This document shows positions 7,558-13,502 of a DNA stretch of 15,101 nt, in pieces. The notes under the pieces are model-generated. The model ran no database searches, was not told the origin of the DNA, and saw only the letters and a list, made by a program, of their open reading frames with translations. The stretch's first letter is position 1; every line of letters begins with the position of its first letter. A program made the translations under genes and the position numbers. The DNA lies in contig JBASRM010000531.1 in the NCBI GenBank assembly GCA_049273835.1, positions 1 through 15,101 on the forward strand. The letters run 5' to 3'. Origin of the DNA: Onstottus_A sp049273835. Its GTDB lineage: Bacteria; Acidobacteriota; Blastocatellia; UBA7656.

Positions 7558-7566
7558 ATTATAACA
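7558..7566 (-). promoter_or_regulatory. Extended -10 promoter of hemW, predicted leaderless start
   Basis: On the minus strand TGTTATAAT (7566-7558) is a perfect extended -10 element (TGnTATAAT). Six bases (CGCTGC) separate it from the GTG at 7551-7549, so the first transcribed base should be the G of the start codon or close to it. No good -35 box is seen at 17 bases, as is usual for extended -10 promoters. Confidence 0.5.
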
Positions 7567-7789
7567 CGCATTGGGCTGGAGAAATCGATCCACACTCGCT
7601 GTCAACGGGCGCGCTTCTGTCGACGTGGCCGCCAAAAGTCGGCGTGCACCAGCTGTAAAACAATCACTGGATGCAATCCGCGCCTGATGTTATTCTTGCT
7701 TCTCTAATCACAGTCCCCCAACAGCACAACCTATTCGAACGCATTGCGCGGCGGCAATGGCTCGCCCGTTGATGCGGAAATACGGAGAG

Positions 7790-8755
7790 ATGACATACTA
7801 CTCCCAGATTCTTGCCGGTCAAAGATTGGTGGTCACCGGAGGCGCAGGTTTTGTAGGATCAAACGTCGTGCGCAAGCTGCTGGCTGAGAATGCGCGAGTC
7901 GTGGTCTTCGACGATTTCTACACCGGCGATGAGAATAATCTGCCAGTCGGTGAACCGGGCCTTGAAATTGTTCGCGGCAGCGTGACCGACTTCGCGCTGG
8001 TGCGGGATGTGCTCGCGGGCGCCGGTCTTGTGTTCCACCTCGCCGCCCGAAACATCATCGTCTCGACTCGAAACCCTCGCGAAGACTATGAAGTAAACAT
8101 TGGGGGGACTCTCAACGTCCTGCTCGCCGCCCGAGAGTTGAACCTTCCTCGAGTGGTGTATTCATCTTCGACATCGGTTTACGGAAACCCGCGATACCTC
8201 CCGATAAACGAGGACGACGCTACGAATATGTTGAGCCCGTATGCCGTGTCCAAATTCGCGGGTGAGAACTATTGCAAAGCGTTTTATGAGAGCTATGGGC
8301 TGTCCTCGGCGGTCGTTCGCTATTCCAACGTTTACGGCACTGCGCAACGGCCGGACAATCCTTATTGCGGAGTCGTGTCGAAATTCTTCGAATCAGCAAT
8401 GAAAGGCGAGTCTCCTCGAATTCACGGCGACGGAGAACAGACCCGCGACTTCACCTACATCGACGACGTCGTAGAGGCAACGCTGCTTGCGGGCATCAGT
8501 CCGAAGGCAGACGGGCAGGTGTACAACGTGGGTACAGGCCGAGAAGTGACCGTGAACCAGCTCGCCCGTTTGATTATTGAAATAACCGGCGCAAACGTAG
8601 AGCCCGCGTACATAGACCGCCGTGACATCGATAACATTCGTCGTCGGGTGGTGAACATCGAGAAGATACGCCGAGAGCTTCGCTGGATTCCGACGTTCAC
8701 GATCGAACAAGGACTTCGCCAAACCTATCAATGGCTGAAAGGGGCTTCGAAGTGA
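7790..8755 (+). CDS. NAD-dependent sugar epimerase/dehydratase (UDP-glucose 4-epimerase-like SDR)
   Basis: A 321-aa extended short-chain dehydrogenase acting on nucleotide sugars for surface glycan synthesis. Visible features: GGAGFVG dinucleotide-binding loop (17-23), VVVFDDFYTG with the ribose-binding acid D41, HLAA (83-86), the SSSTSVYG segment carrying the catalytic Ser/Thr (125-132), YAVSK with catalytic Y151 and K155, and the C-terminal substrate motifs RYSNVYG, TRDFTYIDDVV and YNVGTG. The exact sugar cannot be read from sequence. Start is uncertain: ATG at 7757, 7772 and 7790 are in frame. 7790 fits the family length best (MTYYSQILAGQRLVVTGG) but its GGAG is only 2 bases away; the longer starts have no ribosome site. 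The stop overlaps the GTG of the glycosyltransferase gene, so both probably work in one pathway. Confidence 0.9.
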   Translation: MTYYSQILAGQRLVVTGGAGFVGSNVVRKLLAENARVVVFDDFYTGDENNLPVGEPGLEIVRGSVTDFALVRDVLAGAGLVFHLAARNIIVSTRNPREDYEVNIGGTLNVLLAARELNLPRVVYSSSTSVYGNPRYLPINEDDATNMLSPYAVSKFAGENYCKAFYESYGLSSAVVRYSNVYGTAQRPDNPYCGVVSKFFESAMKGESPRIHGDGEQTRDFTYIDDVVEATLLAGISPKADGQVYNVGTGREVTVNQLARLIIEITGANVEPAYIDRRDIDNIRRRVVNIEKIRRELRWIPTFTIEQGLRQTYQWLKGASK

Positions 8756-9567
8756 ACACCAAGGTGAGTACATCTGATGCCGGCCAAGTCGCGCTCGATA
8801 TAGACGGGCGAACAGTCGGCCACCTGGAGACGAGAGATCCTCAAACCAAGACTCGGCCTCGCGTGCTCTGTGTAGCACCCGCGTGGAACGAGGGCGAACG
8901 CATTGCTCGCGTAGTCGGCGCGGTGCCCGGTGACTTCGTTGAAACAACCGTGGTGGTGGATGACGGATCGACCGATGACACTGCTAACTATGCCAAAGCT
9001 GCCGGGGCCACGGTGATTCGAAGCGCCTCGAACCGAGGTGTGGGGGCTGCAATTCGGAGTGGAATCGACTTCGCCATCGAGCAAGGCTACGACATCGTGG
9101 TGGTGGTGTCCGGCGGCGGCAAGACTCCTCCAGATCAAATCCCCCGTCTTCTCCGGCCGATCATTGAAGACAAGGCGGAACTCGCGCAGTGATCTCGTTA
9201 TCTGGAAGGCGGGGAGTATTTGCTAATGCCTTTACGCCGCAGGTTAGGCACCCGCGGATACACTTTCTTATTCTCGTTGTTCTGCGGGCATCGGGTGACC
9301 GACGCATCAAGCGGCTTCAGGGCAATCAAGGTTTCGCTGTTCGCCGACAAGCGAATAAATCTCTGGCAAGACTGGCTTGACCGGTATGAGCTCGAACCCT
9401 ATTTGCTTTTTAAGGCTTTGCGCTTGAAACACAAAGTAATCGAAGTCCCGGTAACGATCGAATACCCACAAACCGACGGCATCTCTTACACAAAGATGCG
9501 AGCCATAACCGATTGGTGGAAGATATTTCGCCCTGTGGTGTTTCTTGGATTGGGATTGAAACGCTAA
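8752..9567 (+). pseudogene. Family 2 glycosyltransferase (polyprenyl-phosphate sugar transferase-like) interrupted by an in-frame TGA
   Basis: Both halves are in the same frame and together give one GT2 protein of about 270 residues. The N-terminal half has VAPAWNEGERI (41-51) and VVVDDGSTDDT (67-77), the nucleotide-sugar binding part. TGA at 9190-9192 (codon 147) then interrupts AELAQ-*-SRYLEGGEY. In this family the motif is QGSRYL.GG, so a Gly GGA codon became TGA by one base change. After the stop the frame continues with MPLRRRLGTRGYT, TDASSGFRAIKVSLF, YELEPYLLFKALRLKHKVIEVPVTI and YTKMR to TAA at 9567, all typical GT2 C-terminal motifs. The usual catalytic DGDG(Q) is SGGGK (120-124), which may be subfamily-specific or another sign of decay. 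GTG 8752 is preferred as start (GTGA overlap with the epimerase, AAGGGG 7 bases upstream) over ATG 8731. A sequencing error cannot be excluded. Confidence 0.8.
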
Positions 9568-9746
9568 ACGCCAGGCTGTCCACTCTATTCCTAAATCGAT
9601 AAGGTCTTGACATTCCGCGATCACTCCCTCTGCATAGGTTTTTCTTCACGGGGATGATCTTGTCGTAGCTCCGCGGGGTCTTTCTGGATTGTTCGAATCA
9701 GGATACAAAAAAAGGCCTGTGTCCGGGGCAAGGTTTCCGGTTGTTC

Positions 9747-9775
9747 GTGACTTCCACCGCCGCTAGTGCTATTAG
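9747..9775 (+). promoter_or_regulatory. Possible promoter of the histidine kinase/response regulator operon
   Basis: In the 235-base gap after the glycosyltransferase, GTGACT (9747-9752) and TATTAG (9770-9775) lie 17 bases apart, each 4/6 to consensus, with an extended TGC directly before the -10. Transcription would start near 9782, about 20 bases before ATG 9803. A consensus TTGACA at 9607-9612 in the same gap has no good -10 partner (best CATAGG at 20 bases). Confidence 0.35.
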
Positions 9776-9802
9776 TCATCTACTTTGAATAAGCGGCAAC
9801 CA

Positions 9803-11536
9803 ATGTACCGTCGGTCCTCATCAGTCACCGGGTTGGGCGCTGGTTTGATAGACGGCCATTTGATCGCCGCAACCAGGCTTATCCTGGCCATATCTGGGGC
9901 GCTGATCGTTGACTACGCCTCGATGCCCAACTTCAATAGCGCTGCCACCAGGATGGTGCTTGTTCTGTACATCGCGTATAGTGCTTGCCTTTACCTTTTT
10001 GCGGCGCGTAAGAATCGCTTTCAGCAATCAATTTCAAAGTGGGCATATTGGACAGATATCGGCTGGTTTGCCTTGTTGCTTTCCCTGAGCGGTGGCGCTA
10101 ATAGCATCTTCTTCTTCGGCTTCCTCTTTGCCATTCTGGTGGCTTCCTTCGAGCGGGGCTTCGCCTCGGGGCTCCTAGCCACCCTGGTCTCGGCTTCACT
10201 GTTCATCAGTGTTAGCCTTGTTACCGCAGCCAATGCGCCACGATTTGAATTGTACCGCTTTTTAGTGCGCCTGGTTTACCTGGTCGTACTCGGCTACTTA
10301 ATGGCTCATTGGGGCGGATTGAAAACGAAACTGAATCGCCAGATGAGCCTACTTAAAAAGATATCCACGGTTTCGCCTGCGCGCTTGAGCGTCAAGCATT
10401 TGATTGCCGGGACGCTTGAGCAACTGCGCGAATTCTGCGATGCCGATTCTTGTTTGCTCATCCTAAGTGATCCGGAGATGTCCGGGTACTCCTTGCACAG
10501 AGTGAAGCGTAACAACTCAACGGCAGCGACTGATGCTGAGCCGATCCCCGCGGAGATGGTGGAGGTACTGCTGGGACTACCCCCTGAGCAAGCTGTCGTT
10601 TCCAGCGAGGGTCTAAGCGGATGGCAGCGTTTGGACTACAGATACGATGTTAAGAAGAATGAGCCGGTTTCAAAAGGGAGGGAGGCGAGCAAGGTGTTGG
10701 TGTCATTTCTCGATGCCAAGTCATTTATCACCGTTCCTCTTAACCACCACACCCACACCGTAGGCCGGCTTTACCTGACCGCTCAGCGGCGGCGCGCATT
10801 TTATCCTTCAGACGTGGCCTTCCTTATCCAACTCACTGAGCAGCTCATCCCCGTGATTGATAATATAAGGCTTGTGGATCGGCTCGCGTCTGAAGCAGCA
10901 GACGAAGAGCGCCAGAGAATTGCGCGCGACATTCATGACAGCATAATCCAGCCTTACATCGGACTTCAGATGGGGCTGGTCGGTGTGCGCCAAAGACTCT
11001 CTCTCGAGACTATCAATATGAACGGCGGCGATAATCGTCTGGTAGATACAATCAACGACGCCGCAGCCGACACCGACCGGCTGATCGAAATGACCGCCGG
11101 TGCTATCGAGGACCTGCGCGGGTATGTGCAAGGGCTACAGCATGCGGACAAAAGTGAGGGGAGCTTGCTGCCGGCTGTGCGACGATTTGCGGCCAGGTTC
11201 ACCCAGGCCACTCATATCGCCGTACAGGTTCGCGCGGATACGGACATTCACGTCGATCATCAACTCGAGACTGAGATATTCCAGATGATCGTTGAGGGGT
11301 TGAGTAATATCAGGCGCCATACACAGTCGGAACGCGCCTTTATAGGTCTGGAGGACACAGATGGGTGTCTGACGCTGCGAATTGAGAATGACGTGTTACA
11401 GGGCTCTGTGCCAAAGCCTTTCAGCCCGCGTTCAATCAGCGAGCGCGCGGAGGCGCTGGGAGGCCGAGCATATGTCGAAACGTTTGGCGATTTGGGCACT
11501 TCAGTGATCATTGAACTACCTCATCAGTCAGACTAG
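9803..11536 (+). CDS. Membrane-bound sensor histidine kinase, GAF plus HisKA_3 type (NarX/LiaS-like)
   Basis: A 577-aa sensor kinase. The N-terminal 170 residues hold about six hydrophobic segments (near 19-38, 50-68, 82-96, 100-115, 122-143, 152-169), forming an integral membrane sensor with almost no periplasmic domain. A GAF-like domain spans about 195-350. The HisKA_3 phosphoacceptor helix EERQRIARDIHDSIIQPYIG has the active H378. The HATPase_c domain has the N-box EGLSNIRRH (498-506). The G1 box, normally DxGxG, reads ENDVLQG (528-534) and the second Gly loop before ERAEALGG is FSPRSIS, so ATP binding may be unusual. The signal is unknown. Start: ATG 9803 is preferred; a TTG at 9785 is in frame, and no strong ribosome site precedes either. 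The response regulator follows 8 bases after the stop, so the two form a two-component pair. Confidence 0.9.
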   Translation: MYRRSSSVTGLGAGLIDGHLIAATRLILAISGALIVDYASMPNFNSAATRMVLVLYIAYSACLYLFAARKNRFQQSISKWAYWTDIGWFALLLSLSGGANSIFFFGFLFAILVASFERGFASGLLATLVSASLFISVSLVTAANAPRFELYRFLVRLVYLVVLGYLMAHWGGLKTKLNRQMSLLKKISTVSPARLSVKHLIAGTLEQLREFCDADSCLLILSDPEMSGYSLHRVKRNNSTAATDAEPIPAEMVEVLLGLPPEQAVVSSEGLSGWQRLDYRYDVKKNEPVSKGREASKVLVSFLDAKSFITVPLNHHTHTVGRLYLTAQRRRAFYPSDVAFLIQLTEQLIPVIDNIRLVDRLASEAADEERQRIARDIHDSIIQPYIGLQMGLVGVRQRLSLETINMNGGDNRLVDTINDAAADTDRLIEMTAGAIEDLRGYVQGLQHADKSEGSLLPAVRRFAARFTQATHIAVQVRADTDIHVDHQLETEIFQMIVEGLSNIRRHTQSERAFIGLEDTDGCLTLRIENDVLQGSVPKPFSPRSISERAEALGGRAYVETFGDLGTSVIIELPHQSD

Positions 11537-11544
11537 AGGGTACC

Positions 11545-12225
11545 GTGCCGAATATCCCAGAACAAATCAGAATCCTCGTAATAGATGATCATGTGATCGT
11601 TCGGTCTGGTCTACGAATGCTTATTGAAAACCACGCCGGCATGGTAGTGATCGGCGAGGCAGGCAATCGGGTCGACGCTCTTACCATAGCGGCGCGCGAG
11701 CAGCCCGATATTATCTTGCTCGACCTTGATATAGGTGGTGAAAGCGGGTTGGATTTCTTGAGTGAACTGCTTGCTGCGGCGGCCAAAGCGCGCGTGTTGG
11801 TGTTGACCGGCGTACGAGACACAGAGGCTCACCGGCGAGCCGTCCACCTGGGAGCGATGGGACTAGTGCTAAAAGATAAGGCGACCGAGGTCCTCATCAA
11901 GGCCATCCAGAAGGTCCACGCTGGCGAGGTATGGCTCGACCGCTCATTGACTGCAAGCGTTCTATCGGAGATCACTCGCGCGGATCAGAGGAAGAAGGAT
12001 GATCCGGATGCAGCAAAAATCTCTTCATTGACCGAACGGGAACGGGAAATCGTAGGGCTGGTATGCCAGGGACTTAAGAACAGGCAAATTGGCGATCAGT
12101 TATTCATCAGCGAGGCGACAGTTCGCAATCACCTTACTTCCATCCTCAGCAAGCTCGAGTTGTCCGATCGATTCGAACTTGCGCTCTTTTCCTACCGCCA
12201 TCACCTGGCCATTCCCCCGAGCTAA
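11545..12225 (+). CDS. NarL/FixJ-family response regulator
   Basis: A 226-aa regulator, the likely partner of the upstream kinase. The receiver domain (about 8-125) has the acidic pair D14/D15, phosphorylation site D60 in IILLDLDIGG, T88 and K110 in GLVLKD. The LuxR-type helix-turn-helix (about 160-215) has the family signature LTEREREIV.LVCQGLKNRQI and ISEATVRNHLTSILSKL. It is thus predicted to bind DNA as a dimer after phosphorylation and control transcription. Start is GTG at 11545 with AGAGGG four bases upstream; this spacing and the 8-base gap after the kinase stop indicate one operon. All key residues are intact, unlike the G1 box of the kinase. The target genes are not known; no obvious shared operator was found in the window. 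Confidence 0.94.
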   Translation: MPNIPEQIRILVIDDHVIVRSGLRMLIENHAGMVVIGEAGNRVDALTIAAREQPDIILLDLDIGGESGLDFLSELLAAAAKARVLVLTGVRDTEAHRRAVHLGAMGLVLKDKATEVLIKAIQKVHAGEVWLDRSLTASVLSEITRADQRKKDDPDAAKISSLTEREREIVGLVCQGLKNRQIGDQLFISEATVRNHLTSILSKLELSDRFELALFSYRHHLAIPPS

Positions 12226-12621
12226 CGCTCACCCGTTTAGACTGGTAGAACGTACGATTTGCGGCGGTGACCGTTGCGCGTGCTAGGACTCTACTCCTAC
12301 GAAAAAAGTGACTCTGGTCTGATGCTGCTCGCAGTCGGGTAGTGTATCCTCACCGGGCTGCTCAGGACTACTTTGCGGCCCAAATCGACCTGCTCGATCG
12401 TGCCTGAGAACATTGAAAATGTCTGAGAGGATTGATTGGCGCACCGCGCCGTCACTCTTGCCTGGCCTTTGAATTCATAGCTGAAACTGCAGCATCGATG
12501 AATCAATAGACGCGGTGTGGCCCACTTAAGCGTTCTATTTCATCGCAGCAGCTCAGACCGTCACTAAGGACGCGAAACTGTTCTTCGCCGTACGATTTGT
12601 GCAGAAAGGATTTTGTCGTGC

Positions 12622-12652
12622 CGATTTTCGTTGATGCGAAATCGTGTTTTTT
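12622..12652 (+). terminator. Possible rho-independent terminator
   Basis: CGATTT(T)CG at 12622-12630 pairs with CGAAATCG at 12637-12644 around a 6-base loop, with one bulged T, followed by TG and six Ts (12647-12652). The stem is A/T-rich and weak. It lies about 400 bases after the response regulator stop, too far for an ordinary operon terminator, so it would end either a long 3' tail or an unannotated small RNA. Confidence 0.4.
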
Positions 12653-12714
12653 AGAACTGCCTCCCGTTGAAGCCTGCGGCTGGTACACGGGCGATTCTTA
12701 TTGGGCAGTTTTTT
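12653..12714 (+). other. Nested three-stem structure ending in a T-run (second terminator or small RNA 3' end)
   Basis: AACTGCC (12655-12661) pairs with GGCAGTT (12704-12710); inside it CCCGT (12663-12667) pairs with ACGGG (12687-12691); inside that AGCC (12671-12674) pairs with GGCT (12678-12681). Six Ts close the structure (12709-12714, the first two in the stem). It directly follows the T-run of the previous hairpin. The nested arrangement is more elaborate than a plain terminator. No known RNA family was recognised. Confidence 0.35.
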
Positions 12715-12743
12715 GCGAGTCGTTCTACGGGACGACGGCTCGC

Positions 12744-12794
12744 GAGTAAGGGGCTGGAGCGTTCTCCCCAAGTTTCCGCTCTCGCCCCTTACTC
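12744..12794. repeat. Imperfect inverted repeat, 18-base arms
   Basis: GAGTAAGGGGC (12744-12754) is matched exactly by GCCCCTTACTC (12784-12794), and inside it GAGCG (12757-12761) by CGCTC (12777-12781), with one mismatch and one G-T pair between the two blocks and a 15-base loop. No T-run follows. It could be an RNA hairpin in the leader of the 68-aa gene, or an intergenic repeat of the REP type; other copies are not seen in this window. Confidence 0.6.
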
Positions 12795-12815
12795 CGCAGT
12801 GTTAACGACAACATC

Positions 12816-12836
12816 ACTGAGCTCGATCGAGTCAGT
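12816..12836. promoter_or_regulatory. Palindrome upstream of the 68-aa gene, possible operator
   Basis: ACTGA-g-CTCGATCGAG-TCAGT is a 20-base palindrome interrupted by one extra G, centred 41 bases before ATG 12868. The symmetric core CTCGATCGAG is perfect (12822-12831). The 2-base loop is too small for an easy RNA hairpin, so a dimeric DNA-binding protein is the simpler reading. No matching promoter hexamers are clear around it. Confidence 0.4.
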
Positions 12837-12867
12837 AGGAAATCATTACGAAAGAGGAAAGCGTTCA

Positions 12868-13074
12868 ATGGAAGTCGATGAAGCGGTTAGTGAAGCACAT
12901 AAGCGTTGGGGTGAATCGGCGGCGATTCGCAAATACAGTTCGTCTGTTACCGAGCTGTTCGATGTTGGCTATTTCGAACAAAAGGGCGGCCGCCTTTTCT
13001 TTTATGCTGTGGGGACCGCCGACACCGTGGAGGGGGCCTTCGCCATCGCCAGCGGGAAAGACTTGAAGACCTAA
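12868..13074 (+). CDS. Small hypothetical protein (68 aa)
   Basis: A 68-aa soluble acidic-to-neutral protein: a helix with EAHKRWGESAAIRK (9-22), then a segment of short strands (FDVGYFEQKGG, RLFFYAVGTADT) and a short helix with EGAFAIASGK (55-64). No signal peptide or membrane segment. It is not recognised as a named family; the AHKRWG...VGYFE...AVGTADTVEGAF pattern suggests a compact alpha-beta protein of unknown function. GAGGA lies 9 bases before ATG 12868. The frame is open upstream to 12667, but that part has no coding character and runs through the inverted repeat and palindrome, so the short form is chosen. The gene stands alone between two structured non-coding stretches. Confidence 0.6.
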   Translation: MEVDEAVSEAHKRWGESAAIRKYSSSVTELFDVGYFEQKGGRLFFYAVGTADTVEGAFAIASGKDLKT

Positions 13075-13502
13075 GTTAACGAGTTCTTCAAACGTTCCAG
13101 CTCGCGAACCAATTTGGGTCAAAGATTACGAAGGTCTGAATCAACAGAAGAGATTTGTCTAGAGATGCCATGAACAATTTCGTCACGAACGGATGGGAGC
13201 TTAACCCATCACAAATACGAAACAACAAGAAGGTCTTTGTCATTATTGGTGAGAGACTCACTGCTACCAATGGCTTCTTATCCCGTTCAGGTGACCCATC
13301 CGGTACACAAGTTCTTGGAGAAGCAAGTGACACATAATAGAAACCGCTGTAAGCACTCAGCGGTTAGAGATAACGCAGCGAAGCTTCCGGGAAGGAGGCT
13401 TAGCAACAATCAGCTGCTTTGAGCCGGCAACCATAGCGCCGTTAACCGCGCACCCCAGATGGCCCCTCTCCGCTGGTTTTCATTCGGCAGCAGGAGAATG
13501 TT
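13075..13502. other. Gene-free region and probable leader of the HYR-repeat gene
   Basis: About 430 bases between the 68-aa gene and the large secreted protein. A plus-strand frame from ATG 13170 to 13337 (55 codons) has no clear ribosome site and no recognisable similarity, and is not called as a gene. The second half (13342-13449) is rich in hairpins and is listed separately. The end carries AGGAG at 13490-13494, the ribosome site of the next gene. No convincing promoter was found. Confidence 0.5.
13342..13449 (+). promoter_or_regulatory. Structured leader with competing base pairing, riboswitch- or attenuator-like
   Basis: Hairpin 1: AACCGCTG (13342-13349) pairs perfectly with CAGCGGTT (13358-13365). 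Hairpin 2: AAGCTTCC (13381-13388) pairs with GGAGGCTT (13394-13401) with one G-U pair, and is enclosed by GCAGC (13375-13379) with GCTGC (13413-13417). The right arm of hairpin 1, GCGGTTA (13360-13366), can instead pair with TAACCGC (13443-13449), so two exclusive folds exist. The layout and a weak ACGCAgcgAAGC...CCGG likeness recall c-di-GMP-I (GEMM) riboswitches found upstream of adhesins, but the conserved core is not fully present, so no class is assigned. Confidence 0.35.

Larger units (their letters stand above)
12226..12867. other. Gene-free, hairpin-rich region of about 640 bases
   Basis: No convincing gene is found on either strand. The first 395 bases show only small structures: GGCGC/GCGCC with a 3-base loop near 12448, and CGTACGATTTG present twice (12251-12261 and 12589-12599), which may be chance. 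The second part holds two hairpins followed by T-runs, an 18-base imperfect inverted repeat and a 20-base palindrome, each listed separately. A minus-strand frame (12297-12506, 69 codons from TTG) has no ribosome site or recognisable similarity. Two T-run structures without an adjacent upstream gene make a non-coding RNA possible. Confidence 0.5.

Noticed and set aside
8393..9138. Long minus-strand open frames opposite the epimerase and glycosyltransferase
   Set aside because: They are antisense shadows of genes with clear family motifs on the plus strand and show no domains of their own.
9190..9192. Reassigned stop codon (UGA as Gly) or selenocysteine
   Set aside because: Other genes in the window end normally at TGA, and no selenocysteine insertion hairpin or Cys-to-Sec family context is apparent; a nonsense mutation or read error is simpler.
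9607..9612. Consensus TTGACA as a promoter for the two-component operon
   Set aside because: No acceptable -10 box lies 16-19 bases downstream; the pair at 9747-9775 fits better.
12297..12506. Minus-strand open frame of 69 codons starting at TTG
   Set aside because: No ribosome binding site, no recognisable similarity, no partner gene and a weak start codon; kept only as part of the gene-free region.
12251..12599. 11-base direct repeat CGTACGATTTG as a transposon footprint
   Set aside because: No transposase, terminal inverted repeats or target duplication are associated with the copies; chance is a sufficient explanation.
13170..13337. Plus-strand open frame of 55 codons
   Set aside because: Weak start context, no ribosome site, low-complexity composition without family likeness. 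It could be a real small gene, but there is no support.
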